In this document: positions 46,437 through 58,700 of the stretch, piece after piece
Numbering within the stretch: position 1 is the first letter of the stretch
How the letters are laid out: each line of letters opens with the position of its first letter
Source: Takakia lepidozioides
Taxonomy: Eukaryota; Streptophyta; Takakiopsida; Takakiales; Takakiaceae
Length of the DNA stretch: 60,000 bases
Reading direction: 5' to 3'
Assembly (NCBI GenBank): GCA_030704615.1
Contig: CM060734.1
Location: forward strand, 11,782,001-11,842,000
The notes under the pieces: model-generated
Told to the model about the DNA's origin: nothing
Databases searched by the model: none
What the model saw: the letters and a program-made list of their open reading frames with translations, nothing else
Made by a program: the position numbers and the translations under genes

Positions 46437-47175
46437 TGTCGCGACCCTTTGCCTTGAGGGCAGGGGGTCGGGACACAAGAGGGGCTGCCTTTGTGGTGGG
46501 GGCAGTGGCAACAATAGGTATGGGGGCTGAAGCAACCTTGAGTGCCCAAGGCACTCAAGGAGGCAGAGGCACTCACTAGGTGGAGCCCCGCACACCGGGT
46601 TGTGGTGGGGGTGGTTCCACGAGGGGTGGTGGTAGCTTAGTGGGTCTTAGTGGGGGTGGCATAGGACTCACCATGGGGCGGAGACCTTGTGGTGGGAGTC
46701 GTGGGGAGTCTTGGGACTCATCACGGTCCATTGGGGCCGTGGTGGGTGAGCCAAGACTCAACGCGACTCATCACCGGGAGTCAAGGGTCTTCGTGGTGGT
46801 CCGCCATAAAAGGACGGTGTTGTTTGAGAAACCCCCGCGGACAGTCATAGAAGTATATATAGGGAGTAGTAACCCCGAGAACGGTGCAAGCCCGTTGGTG
46901 ACCAAAAACTAGTGAATAAGCGTGCGAGCCGGAAAGCGACCAAGGTGTGGGGAGCTGTTCCGGACTGCCAACAACCAAAGGGAATTTCCACTAGGCCCAA
47001 AGTGAGCGAGGGTCTTGTGGAAGAGCAAAGGGGGACCGTTATGTCCCGGTGAGCAACCGAAGCTCCGAGTTGGCCCGACGGCCAGTTTGGGAGTTAGGCG
47101 CGCGCATCTTTGCGAGTAACTATGACGTGAACGGGAGCTTACCGAAGTGAGGTGTGCGACACTTGGTATCAGAGC
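46437..47175 (+). mobile_element. Gypsy 5' LTR and primer-binding site
   Basis: The LTR is 46437-47161 (725 bp), TGTCGC...GCGACA. Two bases later TGGTATCAGAGC (47164-47175) is the standard primer site complementary to initiator Met-tRNA. The solo LTR at 33.1 kb is its relative. Confidence 0.92.
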
Positions 47176-47217
47176 TTAGAGTTCAGTACGTGATCGTCCT
47201 TGAGATCGGCCTCATCA

Positions 47218-48310
47218 TGGGGTCGGGCAAGACAAAGCAAAAGCGGAACGGCCCGAAAGATGATGATCCTGGTGAACCCGGAGAGGGCGACGTGTCACCG
47301 AAGCGGCAATTGGAAGAGGCGATTTATGCTTCTGAAAGCGAGGCCGCTCAAGAACGGGAGGAATTTGGAGAGTCAGAGCCCGAGGACTTCCCAGAGGCTC
47401 CGCCAGACCAACAGATGCCTCCCATGCCAGCAGCCTTTTCAATTTTGGGAAGGGTTGTTGGCGCAGTTTGGCGGGACGTTGAAAGACGTGATGAGGGTGA
47501 CTAATGCCACTTCCACTAAGGCAAAGTTTAAGGTGAAGCCTAAGGAACCCGGCACCTTTGAGGGCATCCGAAATCGGAAGGCATTCAACACCTGGCTCTA
47601 GGAGCTGGAGCAGTACTTCCGGGCGGCCAAGTTGAGTGACAAGGATCGGGTAGAAGTGGCTCCCACATATTTGAGGGGCTATGCTCAACAATGGTGGCAG
47701 AAACGTCTTCATGACCAAGGTCCAAACCCATAAACCTTGAGCTGGAGTGGGTTCAAGGAACTTATGAAAAGACAGTTTGTGCCCCTCAATGCGTCCTGGC
47801 TCGCCCGAGACAAGATGAGGAATTTGAAGCAAACGGATGACATTCGGGGATATGCTCAGGCTTTCAATGTGCTGTTTCTCGAAGTCGCAGATATGGCGGA
47901 ACCAGAAATGGTCTTCAACTTTGTGGCGGGACTGACCCCATGGGCCAGGCGGAAGTTGGAGGAGAAGCCACCTAAGATTTTGAACGAGGCAATTGAAAGG
48001 GCTGAATGTTTCTCGGATGTCCCTAGGGGCAAAAGACAAGGCCGTACGGAGCTGAACCACAGAAGACCCGGCAGGAGGGTGACTCCTTCCGACCGGAAAA
48101 GAAGTGGGATAGGCCACACGGCGACAATGGTTCATGGAAATCAAAGGGAAGGCCTTTATACGTCAAAGCGGCACTCGGTGCTCCGAAAGGAAAATCAGGC
48201 GCGACGGCTTGTGGCGGATAGAAGGCGACCTTCGATGGAGTGTGCTTTAATTGCGGGGAGCCCCGGCACATGGCCAAGAAGTGCGCGAAACCCCGACAAT
48301 TGAACATGAC
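47218..48310 (+). mobile_element. Gypsy gag with CCHC knuckle (broken)
   Basis: Starts MGSGKTKQKRNG with an acidic N-terminal part, shifts frame near 47450, then GTFEGIRNRKAFNTWL, a TAG, ELEQYFRAAKLSDKDRVEVA, another stop near 47730, and SGFKELMKRQFVPLNASW. The zinc knuckle CFNCGEPRHMAKKC (CX2CX4HX4C, about 48243-48284) is intact but in a shifted frame. Order and motifs are those of Ty3/gypsy Gag. Confidence 0.88.
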
Positions 48311-48399
48311 TCGGGCGACCACAGAGCTGTCCGAAGATTCCGTCAGCCGCTTGGTGGAGGCAATAGTCGCCAAGACTTGTAAGGTAGGCAACTACTCTT

Positions 48400-49656
48400 G
48401 TGAGTTGTATCAGGAGACTGGCCCCTTGCGTAAAGGGAGTCAGTTAATGTTCATGAGTGGGATAATTTCTGGAACTAACGTGTCATTGTTGGTGGACACA
48501 GGAGCGTCGCACTCCTTCATGACACCGGCAACGGCACGGAAGCTGGGGCTCCCGACAAGTGATGTGGGGGCCTCTATTGAAGTGCGTTCTGCCAAAGGAG
48601 AACCACACTGGCGACGAGGTTGGCGTTCAATGTCCCTCTTCAGCTCGGGAGTTGGGAGGGACGTGAGAACTTTACCATTTGCGAGATCGATGGAGTGGAT
48701 CTCATTTTGGGGATGAACTTTTTGAGCAAATCCGGAGCGATCATAGATGGCCGTAAGAGAATAGTCACACTACCGTGTGGGAATGGTGGCGAAGTTTTAC
48801 GAGCGTCGGAAATGCCCAACAGAGTGGGAGGACAAATAAACCTGCTGACAGCAAAGGAGTGGGCAGTGGAGGAGCCACACGAGCCCCAGTTTTTGCTTTA
48901 CGTAAGACAAGTGGAAGGAGAAGTCGATAGGGAGCCTAGCCCAGATTGGATCAAGGGGATCCTGGAGAAATACCAGGATGTGATGCCGGAGGATTTACCA
49001 AGCGGCTTGCCACCGCAAAGAGGCGTTGACCACAAGATAGAGGTGATACCGCCTGCCAAGGCGCCCTACCGGTTGAGCCACAGAGAGTTGGTCGAGCAAA
49101 GTATTTCAGCCAGATCGATTTGCGCTCAGGTTACCATCAAATCCGAGTGGCGGAAGGAGATGAGGAGAAGACCGCGTGCAGGACAAGATATGGTTCATAT
49201 GAGTTCTTGGTGATGTCTTTTGGGCTCACCAACGCACCCGCGACCTTTAGCACGCTAATGAACAGCCTTTTCCAGGAGTGGTTGGATGACTTTGTGATCG
49301 TGAACATCGACAACATCTTGGTGTACTAAAAAACAAATGAAGAGCACCTGGAGCACCTCAAAAGGGTGTTACAGAAATTGCGGGAAGGGAAGCTATATGC
49401 CAAAGCTTTAAAGTGCGAATTCGGGGTCACAAAAGAGGACTTCCTAAGGCATGTGATTACACAGGATGGGATCAAAATGGATGACAGAAAGGTGAGGGCG
49501 ATCTTGGATTGGGAGCCTCTGACTTCGGTCCCGGGAGTGCGATCCTTCCTAGGACTCGCCTCCTATTACCGAAAGTATATGAGAAACTTCGCCAAGATCG
49601 CGGGGCCGATGTCAGACCTTCGGTATAAGTCCAAGGTATGGGTATGGATTCATTTC
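48400..49656 (+). mobile_element. Gypsy protease and reverse transcriptase (truncated)
   Basis: The protease has LLVDTGASHSFM (about 48487-48522). RT begins [20 protein letters not shown], then jumps from RELVEQ directly to [17 protein letters not shown] in another frame, losing about 70-80 residues. Motif C reads [11 protein letters not shown] where LDDIL is expected, so the second catalytic Asp is gone, followed by a stop at 49327-49329. SFLGLASYYRKYMRNFAKIA and VWVW end at about 49645, where the element is interrupted; it resumes at 59.4 kb. Confidence 0.88.
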
Positions 49657-51980
49657 CACTAAACTGAAAGCCACAACCCACCTTGGGTAGCTAAGATCAA
49701 GATGTAACGAGCAGCGATGACAATGCCAAACCAACCTCTTGAATGCCAACTTTGACAACACCCTCTCAATGCCTTGGTTCCAAAGTCACAGTGAGAGTGC
49801 TCAGTGCACTACCTTCCCTACCAGAATCACTGTGATCCAGCTCAATTCCATTGAAAGATGGATTTGCACTCTGCCCAAGCTTACACAAGTAAAAGTTGAT
49901 TCCAACTCACTTTTTTTAGTCAATGCTGCTACCACTATAACAGACTACATCAAAGAGAGAGAAGACATGAAAAAAAATAGAAGGTGAAAGAGGAAAGCAC
50001 TCAAATGGAAGGCCCACTAGCATAGGGGATTGGAATAACCATTTCTCGTCAACTGAACAACCCAAGCCCATCTACAGATAGACAAATAAAAACCATGTAG
50101 CAATGTAACATACTAGCCAGGATCCAACAAGTCTGCAATTAAAAATAGGGGATTTTGTGAAAAAGAAAATTTCCAAGCAAAGCAAGGCACCATGGATGTC
50201 CCGTACACCTGGTAAATAGAAATCCCCCATCTAAGATTTTGCCTTTTCGTGTGTTCTGTTCACCATCCTCTGAAAGGATTTGGCATAGAAAGGGGTTTGC
50301 AGGGTTGTCGTGTCGGGAAAGGCATTGGAAGTGTTTGGTGGCTCACTGTGTGGTTGAGGGTGTTTCTTTCCTAGGATTCAGACGCCTGTACAACAAATGC
50401 AACGGTATTCAGATCTGAGGGATGTTCTCATGCGACGTATTGTTCTATCAACATTACAATTTCGTATCAACACTCGATACAAGGTGTGCCAAACTTAGTT
50501 GCCCCTCGCATGGAAGCCCTTCGATTGATGCACATTGATGATGTTGGCTATCCGAATTGTGGTTCTCGAGCTAAAGAGTTTATGCACTTGAATGATATAA
50601 ACAAGCTGATGGAAAAGTTCTAGAGAAGCTCATGTTGGAAAACAAAATGGACACTTTAGCTGGCTTCCAACACCTGGTAGTGACCAGCTGTGCACCACAG
50701 GTGGCCTCACTGGATGCCTTTCCTTGAGCGTGGGCAATGTTGCAGTGTGGGGAGTAATTCCATTTGCAGTGGGTGCAGAAGGGTGTATTCCCACAGGAAT
50801 CGAACCAAATTGTGCCTGCCACACACCCATAGTTGGCCGTAATCACTCACAAAAGACACCTAGATGAATGAGTATATTCCATTGCTTTTGAAGTATCCTT
50901 ACAAACTACATGATTCAAAGTTGACTGACCAGAAGAAAAACTGAATACCTGTGCAGTGCATACACTTGAAAATTGAAGGACAACTGCTACTGTAATAGCA
51001 TTTATGTCTCATATGAAAATTTTCTAGATCTGAACAGCACGACTTGGTGAAGCAGAGCTAGGGAAAACTAGGTCAAGAAGGTTCCTAAGTGTAGCTAAAA
51101 TGGACAACAATATTTCTTGCCATAAGACTCTCACAAGGCATCCATTAGACGAGATGCGGTGTCAAACACGACACTTGCTCACTCACAAAGCTTCCATGCC
51201 AGCACACAGATAACCAAGTAGAAGATAAAGACTGTCCTACCTGTGGCACATATCATACACACCCATAGCAATTCCAAAAGGTTGCCAGGCCACCATGATG
51301 CGCAACACTGCCCACACCTGTCCAGTAAACAAACTCTCACTTAGTACCTCCAACCACATACCAAACACAAAAAAGCAAATTTCCTTCTGGTGCCCTACAA
51401 CCTCATAGTTGGCCATAATCACTCACAAAAGACACCTGGATGAATGAGTATATTCCATTGCTTTTGAGGTATCCTTTCAAACTACATGATTCAAAGTTGA
51501 CTAACTTTCAACCCAATCAAGCCCACATTCTACGGCTCTCCAACCACGGTAAACATGTAGAAATGTAGCTGCAAATCCTAGGCTTGAACAAATCATCTTA
51601 CCTCAAATCTTGCCTTCCTACACTACAAATAAAACCACACAGGTGGCTCGACAACTGACCCAACTTGACAGTCCAAACTGAATCCACAAAAGCCAGATTA
51701 TACATTTCTCATGTACATGGTCAAGACGATACCCCAATAAATGAGGAAAGAAGAGTCTATTTCAGGGTCAAGTAGGGGATACATAGGGGTGTGAGGAATA
51801 AACATGCCCAAGAAACAATTTAAAACAGAGCATAAGCAGCACATATACTAAGCGACAAGATATTGTGTGAGGATGGAGCAGTCTCACAAACTAGGTACAA
51901 ATACGTAATAGATACTACAACCAATCATGTTAAGTCCAGAACTGCAGCCGTCTAGCACAGTCAAAAGAGGCAATTGCAAA
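49657..51980. other. Start of the 9.7 kb block; no complete gene
   Basis: A 100-bp direct repeat beginning AGTTGGCC at 50831 and 51407 (576-bp offset) is the clearest structure. On the minus strand 50846-50640 is open and Cys-rich (GNTPFCTHCKWNYSPHC). An 80-nt segment at about 51325-51240 has splice-like borders and reads [21 protein letters not shown] do not recognise either. Confidence 0.4.
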
Positions 51981-51981
51981 C

Positions 51982-52694
51982 CTTAAGAATGCCCCACACA
52001 TTGAGGTTGATCTGAGCGGCAAATTCTTTGGGCTTGTAGCCCTGAACTGTGAGCAGAACATGGTTGTAGTTGTCCTTGGGATGCACCCTTGACACATATG
52101 CAAGCTTCATCTGCAAGTAAGAGAGAAATCTATCTAAGAATTTTGTGGGCAATTTGGACCTGTCATCCTTTGACCGGTCATGTGCTACTGTGGAAACCAG
52201 TCACAGTATCTGTGTCGACTCAGCCCCTTAATCCATACCTGGCTCTCCTATCGAGACAAAAAAAAGGTACAAAGAGGGAAGTTACCTGTTATGCCCCAGA
52301 AAGAAGAACTTGGGCAGTCCACTTAGCTAGCTTGTTGGCATTGTTCTTAAGCTCTATGGCGAGAACCTGCATACATAAAGAAAGAAAAATAGATCATATA
52401 AAATGCAAATCAAATGATTTAGTCCACTTAGGCCAGAGGATGGCAAACTATATATCTACCTTGGCCTAGTTTCAAAAATCAACCTTTCGGAAGCATATTC
52501 ATATATATATTGTGACAGTACAGGCCATGGCAGCTATGAGAAAACACATAAGGAATTTGTAGACTGAAGGTTCTAGAGCAGGATGAGATGCAGACATATT
52601 CTACCAACCGCTCCTTGCTGGTTCTCAACCTTTTGCCACCAGTCGACTCCAGTAATTCTAGAGTAAAACTCATTTAGAGCATTTCTATCTTTTC
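51982..52694 (-). pseudogene. eIF3d: eIF3d gene fragment, three exons
   Basis: Three GT-AG bounded exons on the minus strand: 52694-52609, 52366-52286 and 52110-51982. Joined in phase they read NALNEFYSRITGVDWWQKVE, then VLAIELKNNANKLAKWTAQ, then [20 protein letters not shown] and [19 protein letters not shown]. This is the C-terminal third of translation initiation factor 3 subunit D, recognisable in plants and animals. An in-frame TAA lies near the end of the second exon (about 52289-52291) where an acidic residue is expected. Upstream exons are absent; a CACTA relict on the other strand begins near 52870. Downstream exons were not found, so this is a fragment. Confidence 0.82.
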
Positions 52695-52881
52695 CTGCAG
52701 AAAAATGAGACAATTGAAGCACATGATTACGAACAGGTAGATGTAGTGGGGAGTCACTGAGTGCGATGTTAAGATCATATGAAAACACGCCCACTTTCAC
52801 GTCAAAATATTTGTGTAAATATTTGTGGGTGGGGATATATGTAGGACCTGAAGATTCGCCATCTTCTAAATCCCATGCATA

Positions 52882-54710
52882 TTGAGAAGAATGTCTGCTC
52901 GTCCTTTTTCCGGGTTCTTCATGGCACGGAAGGGAGTGGCTGCAAAAGGAGATTCTCTCGGTATTAGAAAGGAGCTTGTGGAGCAGGGTCGCATGCGCCA
53001 TCTATGGGCCGAACAAAATGGTGTGGACCCAAAGAGTGTTGTACGGTGGAAGTATAGGCGCGCACCTTGGCAATGGACAAAGGAGGAATACAACAAAGTG
53101 AGAGCCACCATAGGTGCTATCCGGACACCAACCGGGTATGGATCATCCCTCTGTACAAAATTCAGCGAAGACACTGTCCATGGTTTGAAGTCTCACGACT
53201 ACCATAATATATTGCAAGACATCTTGCCCATTGCAGTACGTGGGACATTAACTCCCGAGGTTTGCGAGACAATCTACAGATTGGGAGGCTTGTTCCGATG
53301 GATTTGCTCCAAAGAGTTGGAGGAAGCGGATTTCCCACGCATGAAGAAGGAGGCTGCGGAGGTAATGTGTATGTTGGAGATGAACCTTCATCCCTCCTTC
53401 TTTGACATCCAAGTGCACTTGGTAGTGCACTTAGTGGAAGAGGCTTCGATTTCCGGCCCCGTTCATTCTTGGTGGATGTACTCCTTGAGCATTATATGAA
53501 GACTTTGAAAGCATTAGTAAGACAAATGGCGCACCCGAAGGGTAACATGGCGGAGGGGTATACGTTGCAAGAAGCTATGTTCTATTGCTCGGAGTACATG
53601 GTAAGGGTGGATGAGGAAGCCCCTCGGATGTGGAAGGAAGAGGAGGATGCATGAACCAAAGACATCGTTTTGCCCAAAAAATCGAAGAGGGTAAAATTGC
53701 CGACCTTCGTGATTGAGCAAGCGTATGACTTCATACTGAAGAACACCCCATCCATACATGAGTGGGAGGCAAGATACTATAACCTTGTTCAGCAACGAGA
53801 GGAGAAGACGTTTGCATGGAGGCGGAACTATCCAAGGCCGGTTACTCGACGCCCTCGATGAGGAGCAGACCGCCGGAATGTTCCTTCACAAAAGTTGCCC
53901 ATTGAATTGCAGCCTCTAAGTTCATTCCAACAGTGGCTTCGGACTTCAGTTTATGACGCCGTTGCTCAAGGTGAGGTGGTTTCAGATATGGTGCAAGACA
54001 TTGCAAGGGGCCCCTCTCAATTCGCGACCTCATACACGATGGTTTGGGTTCACGGTCATCATTTCCGCATTCGTGTTCTTGACATGAAGCGCAAAACAAC
54101 TTTTGATTCTGGATTGTGTGCCACGTATTAGCAAGACTCCGTGTGGGGCAAGGGAGATACACGACCTGCTATGAGCAAACTTGAGTACATTGGAGAGCTA
54201 GTGCAAGATGATTGTGGTTTCATGCGCGTCAATGCAGATAGGCTCAACCCTACTCATCGTCCCTCCGATGAGCCTTTTTCATGGCCTTCAGACATGGAGC
54301 AAGTTTTCTTTTCCGATGAAAAAACAAGCGGGGGAAATTGGAAGGTGGTTGTGCATGCTCAACCAAGAGGAAGACGTATCTATCATGGTCTCAGATCTCC
54401 ATGAGGTGAGGCAATTGCAGTGGAGGGAGAGACTGGTCATAATGATGCTGATGATGGAGGTTGGGTAGAGGAGGTAGAAGAGGATGATGACGCCCCGGAG
54501 AATGCATCCCGGACCCTATATGATGAAGCTCCAGAAAATACGGATGTTGGAGAAGGAGATGAAGACACGACCATTGAAAACGAGGGGAAGGATGATTTGG
54601 AGGTGCCTTTTGAGGGCCGGGCCATTTATGACGATGACTCCGATGACCAAGAAGACTTGCAGCTTGATGAGGATGAAGAAGCTCCGAATGATGATGTTCA
54701 AGTTGATTAG
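52882..54710 (+). mobile_element. CACTA (En/Spm) transposase, C-terminal half
   Basis: The first part contains GLKSHDYHNILQDILPIAVR, LGGLFRWICSKELEEADF and LHPSFFDIQVHLVVHLVEEA then GPVHSWWMY, the DUF4218-type region following the TNP2 transposase domain. It shifts frame near 53490 to MKTLKALVRQMAHPKGNMAE. A later part (53895-54404) has TSYTMVWVHGHHFRIRVLD and MEQVFFSDEKTSGGNWKVVV, a DUF4216-type pattern, then a long acidic tail. Stops at about 53652 and 54129. The catalytic domain upstream is missing, so the element is defective. Confidence 0.85.
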
Positions 54711-54815
54711 ACACGTAATCAAAGCTACATAATAATTCTCGCACCGAACTGTACTCATCCCTTCGATTGATTGTACATGTATATGCATATTGTAGCTTAT
54801 TTCTATGATTGATCA

Positions 54816-55292
54816 ATGGATGTGGCTGGTAGTCTTTCAAGAAAGAAGGCAAAGGCAATGAATATGTTGGAGCACCCCATACAAATGTGGCGTCAAGAGA
54901 ATTATCAAAATGAATGTCACAATCTACAAAAAGGTCCACAACAAGAAGCTACACTGCACACACATGGTACATTACTACAACAACAAGAAGCTGCAGTGCA
55001 CACACCCTCAGACCATGGTACATTGCAACAACACCAAGAGGAGCTTGTTGCAACGAAAGTTGAATTAGACATTTCTTTTGAAGAAGACAATGTTGTGATG
55101 ACAGAGACTGTCGCAATTAAAGTGGCAATGGACTTTGTTTTTGAAGAAGAGAATGGTTTGACGGAAGAGACGACAAAGTTTGTTGTAAGTCTCACTTCTT
55201 CCTTAAGATGGTTTTACAAAGTTCGATGGCCTAGCGCCCCCACCGGGATCCAGAAAATTACACCCATTACATGTCCATCGCGGTCTCGATGA
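54816..55292 (+). CDS. Hypothetical ORF after the CACTA relict
   Basis: 158 codons, Gln/His-rich with repeated EEDN/EEEN-type acidic stretches (ELDISFEEDN, MDFVFEEENG). No recognised domain. It may be a second CACTA-encoded product or chance; reading through repeats (HTHGTLLQQQ, HGTLQQHQ) suggests internal duplication. Confidence 0.3.
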   Translation: MDVAGSLSRKKAKAMNMLEHPIQMWRQENYQNECHNLQKGPQQEATLHTHGTLLQQQEAAVHTPSDHGTLQQHQEELVATKVELDISFEEDNVVMTETVAIKVAMDFVFEEENGLTEETTKFVVSLTSSLRWFYKVRWPSAPTGIQKITPITCPSRSR

Positions 55293-55335
55293 AGGTCACA
55301 ATCTACAAGATCTGGTTTTTTTGTTTTTGATGAGC

Positions 55336-55386
55336 AGCACAAAAGAGAGGGAGAGAGAGGGAGAGAGAGAGAGAGAGAGAGAGAGG
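55336..55386. repeat. GA microsatellite
   Basis: A run of GAGAGA dinucleotides with GGG interruptions, followed by a C-rich stretch at about 55415-55445. Confidence 0.85.
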
Positions 55387-55494
55387 GGGCAAAGAAAGAG
55401 AAACAGAGAGGTGCCCCCCCCCAGAGTCCCATCCCCCGTCCCCACCTCCTCTCCATGCCCCTTAACTGAAAGAAAAAGGCAGCCCCTCTTTGCG

Positions 55495-56020
55495 ACCCCC
55501 ATCCGTCGCAAGGAGGGGTTGTTCCGCTTGCGACGTCCTGGCGTCGCAAGAAAGGGCTACCTTATTGCCCTTCATGCCACCTTGCGTCGAAGACTAGCCC
55601 CGGCGCTGGAGGGCGACGCTTCGGCGTCGCAAGGAAGGGCTGCCTTTTGCCCTTCATGCAACCTTGCGACGTCCGGGCGTCGCCGCCTGGCCCCGGCGCT
55701 AGGTTGCGACACGCGAGGTCTGTTTGCGACGCCCCGGCGTTGCAAAAAGGCGCCGCGGGGTTGGCGTCACAGGCTCAGCCCCGCGCGGGGCGTGGGGGCG
55801 TGGCTGGCGTCGCAAAACTCCCCAATTTGCTATAGTGTCTCTCTACTCCCCTTTGTGGTCTGGTTTCTTTCCCGAGTTTGCGCTCGAGGCATTCGTCGCT
55901 GGTTACTGACCTTTGGTGTTTCCAACACGGTTCGCCGTGTGTCTAGGCCTCGTGGCAACCTTCGGGCATGTAAGGGTTTTAATTTTTTTTTTCCCTTCAA
56001 TAATCTTTAGCTCTAAATTA
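55495..56020. repeat. TTGCGACGCC palindrome cluster and LINE-type 3' tail
   Basis: Inverted repeats TTGCGACG...CGTCGCAA occur near 55528, 55613, 55663 and 55721, and GAAGGGCT plus TTGCCCTTCATGC is repeated near 55551 and 55625. At 55970-56010 the string GGGTTTTAATTTTTTTTTCC and the following TTCAATAATCT match the LINE 3' ends at 10.8 and 17.8 kb, so this block probably entered as a LINE-mobilised or SINE-like copy. Confidence 0.6.
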
Positions 56021-56279
56021 GGACTTCCTCCTTTTTTCCCCAATTGTTTTTTAAAAATTTGCCTCAAAATTTCCGTGAATTAAAATCTTTGTCAACCAAT
56101 TGTAGATGAATATTTCCATCGAGCTTAATTATTACCAATTTTTGGTGCAGTGAATCATGTAATTTTTCCGAGCCACCGATAAGACATAAATGATTTTGGG
56201 TGAAGATTATGCTTTTTTTTAGGTAAATTAAGAAGCAGAAGATTCTTGCTCTACGGTGCTGACGCATTGTACATTCGTA

Positions 56280-56900
56280 AAAACTAGTGTTGTACTGGTA
56301 TGTGCCAATTGACCTGGGTATGTGTGCCCGGGCGTGAGTAAGGGTATTGTAGAACATACCAGTTGGGTATGTCTTGGGGCTTATACCCCGGCTATACCTT
56401 GGACCCCGGGTTTTGAACATTGGACCTACCCCCTACCTACCATACCAGTCTAAGTATGAACTCTTTTCATACTCGGCTTAAAACCTGTATTGAGGATTGA
56501 TGAACCCAAGCTAGCATGGGTATGTGTGATGATACAATTTTTTTGTGCTTGTCCTCATTCACATTTGTGCAATGTAAAACATAGCACTATCTTTGCAAAT
56601 TTTACCAAATGTTTTTGAAAAAATCATTCTCTACATATTATATCTTTATACATATATAATATGTACTCCTAATATGTACATACCATACCCTTGCACATAT
56701 AGACCTAGTATCTCCATTTAGAATTTGACTTATTCATGCCTAGTATCAGGGTATGTCCCACACGACAATACTCATACGAGCCACGTACCCTACCCACGCC
56801 AATGTGGATTGACACTGGGCCCTACCAGCTTGGCCTTAGAGGTCCATTAGACATACTAGGACCAGTCTGGTATGTCAAATGGACATACCAGTACAACACC
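56280..56900. repeat. Region rich in CATACCAG / CTGGTATG
   Basis: Words such as ACATACCAG, CATACCAGT and CTGGTATG recur in both orientations; one pair near 56868-56892 forms CTGGTATGTC...GACATACCAG. Similar words occur at 26.73-26.94 kb. No coding region. Confidence 0.5.
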
Positions 56901-58700
56901 TAGATTTTCATTCGTACTTTTTAGGGCATTTTGAAGCAGAACTCCCTAGGAGGCACAAGTGGCATGGAACCGGTCGTCCCATTGGGGGCGGGAGCATGGA
57001 ACCGGTGGTTCCAATTCTGGAACCTCGTGCCGTAGGGAGATTAGTGGAACGCAATCTTGTCCCTTGTCCATGACATATCATCTAGGGTTGATGTGAAGCC
57101 AGCTAGTCAGAGGGTGGAACTAGGTGAGCAAATTTTTACGCAGCGGAAAGTTTCTGCCCTCGGACTTCCCGGAGTTTGCGGAAACGGCCTCGGGCTCCCG
57201 CCCTCGGGCCCACCCTTAAACAACGGAAAGTCCTCGAGCAAGAACTTTCCGCTATACTTACAGTCTGCCATGGATAAATGTTACCTCTATAAACGTTAAA
57301 CTACCATAAATGTTAAGAAATTTTTACTCCCATACTTGGGTACACTAGCAAATGTTAAAATGTTATTTGTTAACACTTGTTTACTTCCCTCTTTGTTAAT
57401 TGCCCTCAATAAATGTTAAGTGCACCATAAAGGCTTCACCTAACACGAGATTAGATTATGATAAGATTACATCCTAAAACATAACCAATCAGGAGACTGG
57501 AAAGTAAGCAAGAGGTAATACTAAAGAGATCAGATTAGAAGCGAATATGTTGAATCGTTGATCCAAGGAGTGTACGGTCCACATTTTGAGACTTTACATG
57601 GAGGTTGTTTTTGGAGGTTGTTTTTGAGAGACCAGACAAGGAAGAACACACGCCTGCCACTGAAATTCCAGCCCCTGTAGAATTCAAGGATGCCAAAATG
57701 GCCATAGCTACAATTTCTCAATATTTGGAAGAAAGGCCTTATGAAGTTATGAAACTGTTTTAGCCATGAAATGCCTAGACAAAGAACTTGATGATATGCA
57801 TATAAGAGATACTCATCAGACCACAGTCGGTTCATATTTCCTACCCATAACTGAATGACTCCATATAATTACACTTTGTTTCACAAGTGTTAATTCCATA
57901 AATCTTATATTTGTTAATGTTACCTTCTGTAAATGTTAGGCCCCCGCCGCACCAGGCTGCTAGCGTAAAACACTTGCTAATGGCTTAGCCGGCCCGTTTT
58001 CCTAATAGCTGCTCCAACTAAAATTATCTCTGCCGCACCGAAAAGTTACCGTAACAAAGGTTAGCGTGAAGTTTTAGTTTTAAAGCATCGTTCGCTGCCC
58101 GTGCCCGCTTTCCCTCGCCACGTTTGCTCGCCATTTCTCCTGGCTCTCCTCCTTCCTGTACGCCATAGCTGAAGGTCGTGGGTCATTTTGAAATGAAGGA
58201 TGCTCAATCTCTCTTTGAAAGATGAAGGTGTTGTCGTTGCTCAGTCTCTTTGAAAATTTGGTGGGGTGCAGCAGCCAGCAGGGAAGCATGCAGTCATTAC
58301 ATGGAATTCCAGGGTTAGTTTTCATTCCCCTCAAATTTTTTGTATACAAACAGGATGCTTGAAAAGAAGAGGAATGAAGTCCAGCTGAAACACGGTGCAG
58401 ATGACTGCCTCCTCTAAGCATGTGAACTCTCTGCCAAGACCTCCTCCCCTTATTCTGTAAATATTGACTCCATTCATTTATGTCCCCAGAAACCTCCTTT
58501 GTTTGTTAGCAAGGACATCAATCCTAGACCTCTTGAATTAGGTACATGGGCTCTATCACCGCGCTACCTCTTTGTTCCTTGAGTTGTCAAATCAACCAAG
58601 AGGAATAAGAAGAGAAAGTGACGTTCTGAATGATTGTGTTTGCTGTAGTCTTTGCCATAGGCCTTCAGTGACATTAGACAAGCAGAGAAGGAGAGGGGAG
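56901..58700. other. No gene; inverted repeat and AAATGTTA iteration
   Basis: AGCGGAAAGTTTCTGC near 57141 and GCAAGAACTTTCCGCT near 57238 form a 16-bp inverted repeat with two mismatches. Between 57272 and 57945 the word AAATGTTA or close variants recurs about ten times, mostly in one orientation. Near 58570-58490 the minus strand has TAGCGCGGTGATAGAGC, a tRNA A-box-like word without a convincing B box. Confidence 0.45.

Noticed and set aside
49657-49661. CACTA terminus marking the left end of the 9.7 kb block
   Set aside because: The word CACTA is there, but no TAGTG end, inverted repeat or 3-bp duplication is found near 59.39 kb, and the gypsy frame ends a few bases before it.
51240-51325. 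Further eIF3d exon on the minus strand
   Set aside because: Splice-like borders are present, but the peptide ([15 protein letters not shown]) does not continue the eIF3d sequence expected after WGILK.
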